From Epiperipatus broadwayi (lineage: Eukaryota > Onychophora > Udeonychophora > Euonychophora > Peripatidae), in assembly GCA_028023455.1 (NCBI GenBank), contig JAQFVV010012512.1, positions 1,218,413-1,282,412 of the forward strand: a stretch of DNA of 64,000 nucleotides. The letters run 5' to 3'. This document shows positions 23,400 to 34,326 of the stretch, in pieces. The notes beneath the pieces are model-generated. The model made no database searches. It saw only the letters and a program-made list of their open reading frames with translations, and was not told where the DNA came from. Numbering within the stretch: the stretch's first letter is position 1; each line of letters begins with the position of its first letter. Made by a program: the position numbers and the translations under genes.

Positions 23400-24402
23400 T
23401 TGAGAGATATTGTAGAAAGGACAAATGAATATGAGTTGACATTATGCTTAGGATTTGTAGACTATAAAAAGGCATTTGATTCTATAAACATTTCTTCAGT
23501 GATTAAAGCCCTGGATAATCAAGGCGTAGATCCAGGATATTGTCATATTTTGAAGAATATTTATAAAAATGCAACAGCAACAATTAGATTAGATAATGAC
23601 AGTAGAAAAATCAACATTGAAAAGGGTGTAAAACAGAGTGACTCCATATCTCCAAAACTTTTTACAGCAGTGCTGCAAGAAGGATTTTGTGGATTAAAAT
23701 GGGAAGCTGAAGGAGTGAAAGTAAATGGAGATTATTTAAGTCATTTAGATTTTGCAGATGATATAGTTGTTTTTACAAATAATGCTTAAGAGCTGCAGGA
23801 AATGTTGCAGGAGTTATCAGATGAAAGTAGAAAAGTAGGACTAAAGATAAATATTAAATGGAGATTATTTAAGTCATTTAGAATTTGCAGATGATGTAGT
23901 TGTTTTTACAAATAATGCTTTAGAGCTACAGGAAATGTTGCAGGAGTTATCAGATGAAAGTAGGAAAGTAGGACTAAAGATAAATGTTAAAAAGTCTAAA
24001 GTAATGTTTAATAGATTTTCTCAAAATATGAAAATAAAGATTGATTATGATGAGTTAGAAGAAGTTAACAGTTACAAATACCTTGGTCAGATGATTAATA
24101 GAGATGGAAATATAATGGATAAAATTAATCATAGAATTAAACTTGGTTGGAGTGCTTTTGGTGGAAATAACTTGATACTAAAAGAAAATATGCCTATGTG
24201 TTTGAAAAGAAAGGTTTTTAATAAATGTGTTTTGCCTGTTCTTACTTATGGATCTGAGACTTGGACACTTAATAGAAGAGCAATACAGAGACTTCAGACC
24301 ACTCAAAGAAATATGGAGAGATGCATGTTGGGAATAACAAAAAGGGATCGAAAACACAATGTATGGATAAGAGAACAAACAGGTGTTACTGACCTCGACT
24401 GA
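23400..24402 (+). pseudogene. RTE copy 1, reverse transcriptase with internal 133-bp duplication
   Basis: RT motif A is GFVDYKKAFDSINI. Motif B reads KQSDSISPKLF, where the sister copy has RQGDSISP. Motif C is LDFADDIVVF. A stop (TAA at about 23787) follows. Then 133 bases, from AAATGGAGATTATTTAAGTC at 23723, are repeated at 23856, duplicating the FADD block and shifting the frame. The reading resumes at 23935 through the thumb motifs (YKYLGQMI, LTYGSETWTLNRR) and is lost at about 24402. The final WIDNG is reached in another frame near 24620. Confidence 0.85.
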
Positions 24403-24659
24403 AGTGGAGTTGGGCTGGATATACTGTTAGAAGAGATGATAACAGATGGACAATTAAAATTTTAAACTGGATTTCAAGAGATTGTAAAAGACCCAGAAAA
24501 AGACCACATGTGAGGTGGGTGGATGAAATAAGAAAGTGTGCAGGGGTGATGTGGAGAAGAGAAGCTAAAGAAAGGAAAAGATGGATTGAACTTGGAAAGA
24601 CCTTCATCCTGCAGTAGATTGATAATGGTTGATGATGATGATGATGATATATATATATA

Positions 24660-25215
24660 AATTAGTAGTCAATGTCTTTATTCCAATGATAATCAAATTA
24701 AAATTCTTCAAAAAACATTACAATTATTAATACAGTAAATAATATTTTAAAAACAAATATCAACTACAATTTAATAGAAGTACTTTCAACTATCTAAGCA
24801 GTCATTATGAACTATATTCAAATTCAATTACAAAAAACCATTACAAATGTATACAAAAACAATTGCATCATATATCAATTTTCCCACAATTCATTAATTT
24901 TTATGTTAGCAGCTTGTCTATTTATCAAATGCTACTTTCTGTTTCTTATTAAGAAAGCTTCTTTAATTTTATGTCTATTATTATTTTTTTTAATACATAA
25001 AATCTTAACTTTATTAAAATCAAAATCAAAAACATATATACATGTAACATTATGATCAAAGAATACTGAAGGTGAAATGTCATCATTTTTAACATTCTCT
25101 TGTCTTGATCTTTGCACTCGTTTATAAAGAAATAAACGCTCATTTGATCTTTTCTCCAATGTACACTGAGTTTCATCTGTATATGCTTTTCCACAAACAC
25201 ACTATTAAATTATAG
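24660..25215 (-). pseudogene. Penelope-like element 3' end with GIY-YIG C-terminus, PLE3
   Basis: On the minus strand the coding remnant begins near 25200. It runs through LEKRSNERLFLYKRV, then ISPSVFFDHNVTC, KIKEAFLIRNRK, a stop, and HLINRQAANIKI, ending near 24870. Each block matches PLE1 (ISPSVFFDHKKTC, KIKEAIFINRNK, HLINRQASNIKI). Everything upstream of the GIY-YIG domain (the RT) is missing. The tail down to 24660 includes GAAAGTACTTCT, as in PLE1. It is 5'-truncated, with one frameshift near 25160. On its 5' side lie hammerhead repeats in the same sense, consistent with a pseudo-LTR followed by a large internal deletion. Confidence 0.85.
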
Positions 25216-25285
25216 TAGGTATTTGTTTTTAAAATATTATTTACTCTATTAAATATTGTACTGTTTTTTGAAGAATTATATATAT

Positions 25286-25762
25286 ATGAAAAACAAAAAA
25301 CAAGTTAAAAACTTGCTAATGCTTGTATTTATGACAACAGATGGCGTTCTACCAAAAACACCATCAAGCATATGTTTACATAAATATCAGAGCAAGTATT
25401 CACTATTTCTAACTTTAATTCCACTTTCAGATCAGGATTTCAAGCTATTTGCTATCATCAGTGAAAGACAGGTATTTTAGAAACTAGATCTAAACACAAA
25501 CTCTGAGTGTTTATGAAGCAGTTTTTATTCATCTTGCAAGTGTGAATCTTTTAGACATGTAATGTCTTCAAACTCAGCATAGCAAGCCAGATAGCTATAT
25601 GGGTCTGATCTCAGTTCAGCATCATCACATAGTAGAAGCCTCTGCAATATATATCATTGCTAGAAAGACCTCAAAGGTACATTTATGATAAACAAAAAAC
25701 AAGTTAAAAACTTGCTAATGCTTGTATTTATGTCAACAGATGGTGTTCTACCAAAAACACCG
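25286..25762 (-). repeat. Hammerhead-bearing repeat, minus-strand unit plus 99-bp partial
   Basis: The reverse complement matches the repeat at 1-510. A full unit runs from 25762 down to about 25385, and a partial unit runs from 25384 down to 25286. The partial unit stops after TTTTTGTTTTTCAT against a TA tract, the same stop point as the copy at 510. It lies upstream of, and in the same sense as, the PLE3 coding remnant. Confidence 0.88.
25417..25476 (-). ncRNA. Type I hammerhead ribozyme, copy 2
   Basis: On the minus strand: CTTTCA/TGAAAG stem I (TGAAAG corresponds to plus 25424-25429), core CTGATGA, stem II TAGC/GCTT with AAATA loop, GAAA, stem III ATC/GAT with a CT loop, and cleavage after the C at 25430. 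One mismatch weakens outer stem I (AATACC against GGAATT). All core residues are consensus, so it may be active. Confidence 0.85.
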
Positions 25763-26062
25763 TAAACATATGCTTGATGGTGTTTTTGGTAGAACGCCAT
25801 TTGTTGACATAAATACAAGCGTTAGCAAGTTTTTAACTTGTTTTTGTTTTTCATAAATGTACCTTTGAGGTCTTTCTAGCAATGATATATATTGCAGAGG
25901 CTTCTACTATGTGGTGATGCTGAACTGAGATCAGACCCATATAGCTATCTGGCTTGCTATGCTGAGTTTGAAGACATTACGTGTCTAAAAGATTCATGCT
26001 TGCAAGCTGAATAGAAGTTGTTTCATAAATGCTCAGAGTTTGTGTTTAGATCTAGTTTCTAA

Positions 26063-26122
26063 AATTCCTGTCTTTCACTGATGGTAGCAAATAGCTTGAA
26101 ATCATGATCTGAAAGTGGAATT
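26063..26122 (+). ncRNA. Hammerhead ribozyme copy 3, probably inactive
   Basis: It has the same fold as the other copies, with perfect outer (AATTCC/GGAATT) and inner (CTTTCA/TGAAAG) stem I. However, the core at 26078-26084 reads CTGATGG, so the invariant A at the last position is G. Since that A is needed for catalysis in known hammerheads, this copy is likely dead. Confidence 0.8.
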
Positions 26123-26463
26123 AAAGTTAGAGATAGTGAATGCATGCTCTGACATTTATGTAAACATACGCTTGATGGTGTTTTTGGTAGAATGCCATCT
26201 GTTGACATAAATACAAGCGTTATCAAGTTTTTAATTTGGGTTTTTTGTTTTTCATAAATGTACCTTTGAGGTCTTTCTAGCAATGATATATATTGCAGAG
26301 GCTTCTACTATGTGGTGATGCTGAACTGAGATCAGACCCATATAGCTATCTGGCTTGCTATGCTGAGTTTGAAGACATTATGTGTCTAAAAGATTCACGC
26401 TTGCAAGCTGAATAGAAACTGTTTCATAAATGCTCAGAGTTTGTGTTTAGATCTAGTTTCTAA

Positions 26464-26523
26464 AATTCCTGTCTTTCACTGATGATAGCAAATAGCTTGA
26501 AATCATGATCTGAAAGTGGAATT
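26464..26523 (+). ncRNA. Type I hammerhead ribozyme, copy 4 (best copy)
   Basis: All elements are consensus. Outer stem I is AATTCC/GGAATT (26464-26469 / 26518-26523), with a TGT/T internal loop, then inner stem I CTTTCA/TGAAAG. The core is CTGATGA, with stem II TAGC/GCTT closing on AAATA, then GAAA and a 3-bp stem III with a 2-base loop. Predicted cleavage is after C26510. Stem I internal loop and loop II are placed for the tertiary contact seen in natural type I hammerheads. Confidence 0.9.
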
Positions 26524-26626
26524 AAAGTTAGAGATAGTGAATGCATGCTCTGTCATTTATGTAAACATATGCTTGATGGTGTTTTTGGTAGAACGCCATC
26601 TGTTGATATATATATATATATCATTA

Positions 26627-28240
26627 TCAACCATTATCAATCCACTGCAGGATGAAGGTCTCTCCAAGTTTAATCCATCTTCTCCGATCTTCAGCTTCTC
26701 TTCTCCACATCACCCCTGCACACTTTCTTATTTCATCCATCCATCTCACATGTGGTCTCTTTCTGGGTCTTTTACAATCTCTTGGAATCCAGTTTAAAAT
26801 TTCAATTGTCCATCTATTATCATCTCTTCTAGCAATATGTCCAGCCCAACTCCACTTCAATTTTTTAATTTTTTCAATGAGGTCAGTAACACCCGTTTGT
26901 TCTCTTACCCATACATTGCATTTTCGATCTCTTCTTGTTACTCCCAACATACATCTCTCCATACTTCTTTGAGTGGTCTGAAGTCTCTGTATTGCTCTTC
27001 TATTAAGTGTCCAAGTCTCAGATCCATAAGTAAGAACTGGTAAAACACATTTATTAAAAACCTTCCTTTTCAAACACATAGGCATATTTCCTTTTAGTAT
27101 CAAGTTATTTCTACCAAAAGCACTCCAACCAAGTTTAATTCTATGATTAATTTCTTCCATTATGTTTCCATCTGTATTAATAATCTGACCAAGGTATTTG
27201 TAACTGTTAACTTCTTCTAATTCATCATAATCAATCTTTATTTTCATATTTTGAGCAAATCGATTAAACATTACTTTAGTCTTTTTAACATTTATCTTTA
27301 GTCCTACTTTCCTACTTTCATCTGATAATTCCTGCAACATATCCTGCAGCTCTGAAGCATTATTTGCAAAAACAACTACATCATCTGCGAAATCTAAATG
27401 ACTTAAATAATCTCCATTTACTTTCACTCCTTTAGTTTCCCATTTTAATCCACAAAATACTTCTTGCAGCACTGCTGTAAAAAGTTTTGGAGATATGGAG
27501 TCACCTTGTCTTACACCTTTCTCAATGTTGACTTTCCCAGTATCATTTTGTAATCTAATTGTTGCTGTTGCATTTTTATAAATATTCTTCAAAATATGAC
27601 AATATCCTGGATCTATACCTTGATGATCCAATGCTTTAATCACTGAAGAAATGTTTATAGAATCAAATGCCTTTTCATAATCTACAAATCCAAAACATAA
27701 TGACAACTCATATTCATTTGACCTTTCTATAACTTCTCTCAACACCTGGATATGATCTATTGTACTAAAACCACTTTTAAATCCAGCTTGTTCTCTTGGT
27801 TGGTGGAAATCCAATGTTCTCTGTAGACGAGTTGTAATTATCTTGGTAAAATTTTTATATAAAACTGATAAAAGGCTAATAGGTCTGTAATTTCTAATAT
27901 CTTCTTTATCACCTTTTTTAAATATTAATATTATTACTGCATTCTTCCAATCATCCGGTACATCTTTATCATTTAGACATTTGGTATATAACTTTGCTAA
28001 AAATTTTTCTATTTCTTCTCCTGCTTCTTTTAATATATCAATTATAATTCCATCATTACCTGGAGCCTTTCCCTTCTTCATACATTTAATTGCGTGTCTC
28101 ACTTCTTCATTTAAAATTCTGGGCAATTCGGAAGATGGAATAGATATAGGAGGTACTTGTTCTTTATTACTATATAATTCTTGATAAAAATCTTCTACCA
28201 ATTTCATGATGTCATCTCTCTTTTTAGTAACAATTCCCAT
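26627..28240 (-). CDS. RTE reverse transcriptase, 537 aa, intact part
   Basis: RNA-directed DNA polymerase used for target-primed reverse transcription. Domains in order: KGKAPGNDGI (57-66), the finger motif NYRPISLL (117-124), motif A FVDYEKAFD (185-193), motif B RQGDSISPKLF (244-254), motif C FADD (284-287), YLGQ (349-352), thumb TYGSETWTL (404-412), and the RTE-typical C-terminus KLKWSWAGHIARR...RW....W ending in WIDNG. All catalytic Asp residues are present. The N-terminal Met is only the first after a stop; the natural protein begins some 1.2 kb upstream with the endonuclease and is interrupted by frameshifts. Alone this frame could not make a mobile element. Clade assignment rests on motif order, single-ORF layout and the 3' repeat tail. 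Confidence 0.93.
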   Translation of the reverse strand: MGIVTKKRDDIMKLVEDFYQELYSNKEQVPPISIPSSELPRILNEEVRHAIKCMKKGKAPGNDGIIIDILKEAGEEIEKFLAKLYTKCLNDKDVPDDWKNAVIILIFKKGDKEDIRNYRPISLLSVLYKNFTKIITTRLQRTLDFHQPREQAGFKSGFSTIDHIQVLREVIERSNEYELSLCFGFVDYEKAFDSINISSVIKALDHQGIDPGYCHILKNIYKNATATIRLQNDTGKVNIEKGVRQGDSISPKLFTAVLQEVFCGLKWETKGVKVNGDYLSHLDFADDVVVFANNASELQDMLQELSDESRKVGLKINVKKTKVMFNRFAQNMKIKIDYDELEEVNSYKYLGQIINTDGNIMEEINHRIKLGWSAFGRNNLILKGNMPMCLKRKVFNKCVLPVLTYGSETWTLNRRAIQRLQTTQRSMERCMLGVTRRDRKCNVWVREQTGVTDLIEKIKKLKWSWAGHIARRDDNRWTIEILNWIPRDCKRPRKRPHVRWMDEIRKCAGVMWRREAEDRRRWIKLGETFILQWIDNG

Positions 28241-28313
28241 CTTTTTTTCTTATTGCAGATATAAATTTCCTACCAATACCAAAATGTTGTTTTACATTCT
28301 TAAGACTTTTATT

Positions 28314-28971
28314 TTATTCTACAGCTTTCCTTGCTAGTTCACAATTATACTTTCTTATATCATTCTCAACTCTTTTCCGCACCATTTTACAAAATTCGAG
28401 ATATTCAATTCTTTTTAATGCATCATTTTTGTATATCTTCATATTCCTTCTTTTCTTCATAAATTCTCTAGTCTCAGTAGAAATTTTATTGGTCAATTGC
28501 TGCTTTTTTCTACCAGCTATCTTTGTTGCAGTTTTTAAAAAGTGTATCAATTATTTTCATATTAATTTCATTCAAATCTGAATTATGCTCAAAATCTACT
28601 AATACTTGAAACCGATTTCTAAGTTCTAATTTAAATTCATTAGAATGTTTCTGAAGATTAGGAATATCAACTGTAAATACTGTTTTTCTTAATAATTTTT
28701 GTCTCTCTAGTTTCACATTAACACGTATCTTACACCTTACTAATCGATGATCACTTCCTGTGTTAAATTTATTAAGAACATTACAATCTTGAAATATGTA
28801 TTTCCTATTAGTCAAAATATAATCCAATTCTGCTGTACCTTCATTTGGATGCTTCCATGTCCATTTCCTTTTAACATTTTTCTCAAAAAAAGAATTCATA
28901 ATATAAAGTTTTTTTTTTTTCTGCAAACTCCACAAGTCTATGTCCTCTCTCATTTCTATTACCATAACCAA
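28314..28971 (-). pseudogene. RTE copy 2, end of endonuclease and linker (two overlapping frames)
   Basis: The frame at 28971-28510 carries AELDYILTNRKYIFQDCNV and GSDHRLVR, the last APE motif, then a linker. A frameshift near 28530 moves the reading to 28550-28314 (KIAGRKKQQLTNKISTETR), which ends at a TAG. The next stretch, down to 28240, joins the RT frame. Confidence 0.85.
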
Positions 28972-29461
28972 AATTACCTACAGCACTTTCATCTTTCATT
29001 TGTTTACCAATTCTAGCATTAAAGTCTCCCATAACGATTTTAAAATGTTGTTTACTCTGATCAAAAGCATTTTGTACATCCATATAAAAATCTTCTACTA
29101 CTTCATCACTATGAGAACTTGTTGGGGCATAAACCTGAATTATCTGCATTTGATATCTGCTATTAAGTTGTATAACTAATCTTGCCACTCTGTCTGATAC
29201 ACCATCAATCTCCACAATATTGTTCTTCCACTTTTTATTTATAATGAATCCTACTCCACTTGTATTTCCAATATTTGTGCCTTTATAATAGAGTATATGT
29301 CCACTTTTTAAATCAATTGTCTCTTCACCTTTTCTTCTAACTTCACAAAGTCCAATAATGTCCCATTTAATATAAGAGAGTTCTTCTTCTAATTCTTGCA
29401 ATCTTCCTTCACTTGAAAGTGATCTGCAGTTGTAAGTACCTAAATAAAAAGTCGTCATCAA
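28883..29461 (-). pseudogene. RTE copy 2, APE-like endonuclease
   Basis: 192 aa with the main APE motifs intact: N11 (TYNCRS), E40 (LCEVR), YAPTSS (111-116), GDFNARIG (145-152), and RNERGHRLVEFA. The last motif (SDH) is in the next frame. The frame runs off in a 12-base poly-A run (28909-28920 as T), where a slip of one base would rejoin the downstream frame. Compared with copy 1, the GDFN motif is kept. Confidence 0.88.
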
Positions 29462-29911
29462 ATGGCAGCCTGGGTCCGCAATCAGGGGATTCTTAGCACC
29501 CTCCGCCTTCGGCCACCAACCGCTGCCTTGGGTTTGTGACTTTACAGCCTCCTGGGAATAAGGGCCATGCTTTATTTTTGTCTGTCATAATTGTATATAT
29601 GTATTGGAAAAATATTTATCATTTACACAAACATTCATTCTGCCTTATCAGGCACTGAGAAGAAAGACCATGGTGTTTCTTGATCTTAAACTCAGAGGTA
29701 AAAAGCCAATAAACTCACCACGCTGGCTAATGCGTGTTGGTGAGCAGCCCATCCATGTTCGTATACTATATGAATAATCACATAGTAATAACAGCTGCAA
29801 CGACAAGAACGTATGGAGTGGACATTAGGAATTTGCCCTGCTCGGTTCCTTTAAGGCCTCCAAGAGGAATCAAAGGGTCTCCTTTCAGTTAATAGCAAAC
29901 TCCTTTCTGCA

Positions 29912-31264
<1,353 letters not shown>

Positions 31265-31783
31265 AACAATAATGCAACAATAATGTTAAAAAGATATATA
31301 GATGATTATCTATTAATTTTTAATAGAAGTGAAAGACAAATAGATAAATATTTAGATAAAATTAATAAATTAGATAGAAATATTAAATTTACAGTGGAAA
31401 GAGAAAAAGATAATAAGTTATCATATTTGGACATATTGTTAACAAAAACATATGTTAAAAATAGATGTAGAATAGAAACATCAGTGTACAAAAAAGTGAA
31501 TGGGAATAGTAATATAATGAATTGTAATATAGATTATAAATATAAAATAAGTAGTATAAGGTCAAGAATATGCAGAGCTATTAATTATTGTTTGAGTGAA
31601 AAGAAATATAAAAAAGAAGTAGAGTTAATAATAAAGGAATTTAAAGAAAATGAATATCCAGAGAATGTAATAGGGAAGAATACAAAATTAACAGAAGAAA
31701 AATATAAGAAAGATAATAAGAAAGAAGAGAGGGATGCATATAGGAAGAACAATATAAAGGAGGAATATATATATAGGGGTTAA
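31265..31783 (+). pseudogene. Penelope-like element of a second family, PLE2: RT C-terminal part
   Basis: This is a 5'-truncated PLE reverse transcriptase. The 166-aa frame starts with MLKRYIDDYLL, motif C with both catalytic Asp residues at residues 7-8. It continues through FTVEREKDNKLSYLDILLTK, the block after motif C that PLE1 shows as IEKEQDNKINYLDLMITR. A Lys/Glu-rich thumb and linker follow, with a stop after YIYRG. Motifs A and B are absent. PLE2 uses YIDD and PLE1 uses YVDD; the sequences differ widely, so these are distinct families. The GIY-YIG part follows about 100 bases later. Confidence 0.8.
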
Positions 31784-31887
31784 GATATATAGTAATAATA
31801 TAGTTAAAAGTGTTAATAAAATTATTAGAAAAATTAACAAAAGATATAATAATGTAATTAAGTACAAGGTAGTAAATAAAAAAAAAT

Positions 31888-32229
31888 ATGAATATATTAG
31901 ATAATAAATATATTAAAGGTATAGGAAAATGTATAAATGGGGTATATCAAATAGATTGTAGATATTGCAGGAAGAATAAAATAAGGACTAAATATGTAGG
32001 TGAGACAAAGAATTCTATTTTTACGAGGTTAAATCAACATAGGTAGGACAAAAATTCACCAATTTATTTGCATACTATGTAAACAGGGCATGTGTTTGAC
32101 AAAGAGAGTATTAAAATGCTAGGATGTACTAATAAAAGAGGAGATAGAAAAATAAAAGAAGCAATATTAATTAAGAGGATACGGCCTAGTTTAAATAGGG
32201 ATGGGGGATTAAGAACCTTGTGTTGGTAG
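31888..32229 (+). pseudogene. PLE2 GIY-YIG endonuclease remnant
   Basis: One frame from ATG 31888 reads NGVYQIDCRYC (GIY-equivalent plus Cys pair), then KYVGETKNSIFTRLNQH (YIG-equivalent YVG, then the Arg helix). It has an in-frame TAG at 32044 and a TAA at 32080, then continues as TGHVFDKESIK and KIKEAILIKRIRPSLNRDGG to a TAG at 32227. KEA carries the metal-binding Glu. Apart from the two stops the frame is uninterrupted, so decay is mild. A short piece between 31784 and 31887 in another frame joins it to the RT remnant. Confidence 0.8.
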
Positions 32230-32802
32230 GTTTAGTATTGGATTTATAGGGTTATTAGTAATTAAAAATAAGTATATATACATATGTATAAAGTGTAAAT
32301 ATGTAGTTTGTATAGGGTAGGGTAATATTGAATATGAAATTAAAATAAGATTTGAAAATGATATTGGTGTTATAGCATTATTATTGTTGTTATTGATTAA
32401 TAATAATGGTAAGGGTAATAATAATAATAATAAAAAAGAAAGTAGGTTAAAAATTATAATATGTGGATATAAAAATATATATTAGATAATAATTAAACAA
32501 GATAGATAGTAAGAAAATATGAAAGGAAGATTAAAACATAAATATTAATATAAATAATAGTAATAATAAATAATAAAGGAGTTATGCTTAAAAGAATTTT
32601 TTGTAAAAAAATTTAAAATGTTTAAAAACTAAAAGTGAAATAAAATAGTTTAAAAGGTAATATAAAAAATGGTGTATTGGATAGATAGTAAAATAGAAAA
32701 CTAACAGTAAAAATAAAAGTTATTTAAAGGTAATATATAAAAATGGTGTATTGGATGTGTTATGTAAAGTTATATATGCAATTTATAAGTAAGTTGAGTA
32801 TA

Positions 32803-32871
<69 letters not shown>

Positions 32872-33826
32872 GTGGTTATGTGTAAATGTATATGAGGATT
32901 GGTATATGTATGTATATGTGTTATGAGTATGGGTGTATATATGAGTATGTTTTAAATGATGTAAGTATATCTTTGGATATTCATACATGTGTATATATGT
33001 AGATGTAGGTAGAGAATTTTTAATTTTTTTAATTAGTTAATTTTTTAATGTTTTAATTTTTAATTTTTTAATTTTTTATTCTTTAATCTTGTATATTTTA
33101 TATATTGTTTTTTGTTTTTTATTTTTATTTTTGTTTTTTATTTTTATTTATATGTCTAGAGGTGATGTGAAGATGTATATATCTATATGTAGGGGATGTA
33201 TGGATATTTGATATTCATATATATGTATATATGTGAAATGATGGCTAAGTAGTTGTATTTATAATATTTGAATATGGTTAATAAATATAATTGGGAAAAT
33301 TGGAAGTTTGAAATAGAAGTATAAGTTTTATTAAATTGATATCAGAGAGAGCGGTTTTAAATGAATAAACAAGATAGCAAATTTTGAAATAACGGTCATT
33401 TTAATTAAAGCAGAGAAGAGGATAGAGGTAAATTAGTATTAAAGAAAAATATTATTTAGTAATATAGAAATAAAAGTTTAAAAATTAAATTTAAGATAGT
33501 AAAGTAAAATATGTTGTATATTAGAAAATATTTTAAAAATAGATAATAAAACAATGAAAGGATAATTATAAAATAGTATTAATAAAGAAAGATATTTAAA
33601 AGGATTTTTAAAATATAAAAGTAAAAACAAAATATTTCCAAAAGGTAAAAAAAAATTTAAATTTTTTTTTTAAAAAAGGTGTATTGAATGTGTTTTATAT
33701 TTTTGTATATGCAAGTAGAGTATACATATGGATGTGTATCTATAAATGTATATGAAGATTGTATATATGTCTATGGGTGTATGTATATCTCTGTATTGTG
33801 ATGAGCACACATACTGTGGTCACACA
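32230..33826. other. Purine- and TA-rich non-coding tail with a duplicated block
   Basis: No gene. A block at about 32600-32960 (GGTGTATTGGATGTGTTATG, a (TA)n tract at 32799-32869, then ATGTAAATGTATATGAGGAT) reappears without the long (TA)n at about 33600-33800 (GGTGTATTGAATGTGTTTTA, then TAAATGTATATGAAGATTG). These may be repeated PLE2 terminal sequences (pseudo-LTR-like), but this is inference. The stretch ends at the assembly gap. Confidence 0.5.
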
Positions 33827-34326
33827 NNNNNNNNNNNNNNNNNNNNNNNNNNNNNNNNNNNNNNNNNNNNNNNNNNNNNNNNNNNNNNNNNNNNNNNNNN
33901 NNNNNNNNNNNNNNNNNNNNNNNNNNNNNNNNNNNNNNNNNNNNNNNNNNNNNNNNNNNNNNNNNNNNNNNNNNNNNNNNNNNNNNNNNNNNNNNNNNNN
34001 NNNNNNNNNNNNNNNNNNNNNNNNNNNNNNNNNNNNNNNNNNNNNNNNNNNNNNNNNNNNNNNNNNNNNNNNNNNNNNNNNNNNNNNNNNNNNNNNNNNN
34101 NNNNNNNNNNNNNNNNNNNNNNNNNNNNNNNNNNNNNNNNNNNNNNNNNNNNNNNNNNNNNNNNNNNNNNNNNNNNNNNNNNNNNNNNNNNNNNNNNNNN
34201 NNNNNNNNNNNNNNNNNNNNNNNNNNNNNNNNNNNNNNNNNNNNNNNNNNNNNNNNNNNNNNNNNNNNNNNNNNNNNNNNNNNNNNNNNNNNNNNNNNNN
34301 NNNNNNNNNNNNNNNNNNNNNNNNNN
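33827..34326. other. Assembly gap (500 N)
   Basis: Exactly 500 N, the usual placeholder for a gap of unknown size. The 5' LTR of the element to the right must begin inside it: the 3' LTR has 1072 bases before the point that corresponds to 34327, so the true gap is probably larger than 500. Confidence 0.98.

Larger units (their letters stand above)
21557..24656 (+). mobile_element. Decayed RTE-clade LINE, copy 1
   Basis: An APE-type endonuclease followed by RT, ending in a (TGATGA)n-type 3' tail (about 24630-24648) that runs into (TA)n, as is typical for RTE elements. It is closely related to the minus-strand copy at 26607-29914. Compared with that copy it lacks about 60 bp of 5' UTR and a few codons near 22320. 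It carries many stops at 22715-23400, has a mutated endonuclease active site, and has a 133-bp tandem duplication over the RT catalytic motif. It cannot be mobile. It has no second ORF, and its length of about 3.1 kb fits RTE. Confidence 0.93.
25763..26605 (+). repeat. Hammerhead-bearing repeat, two plus-strand units plus a 48-bp partial
   Basis: GTAAACATA(T/C)GCTTGATGG starts at 25762, 26160 and 26561, giving units of 398 and 401 bp. The array abuts the minus-strand copy head to head at about 25762. The last partial unit is cut at CTGTTGA by the (TA)n and 3' tail of the neighbouring RTE LINE. Units are near-identical to each other and somewhat diverged from the copy at the window start. Confidence 0.9.

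Noticed and set aside
26652-28184. Plus-strand ORFs across the RTE element
   Set aside because: They are antisense shadows of the minus-strand reverse transcriptase.
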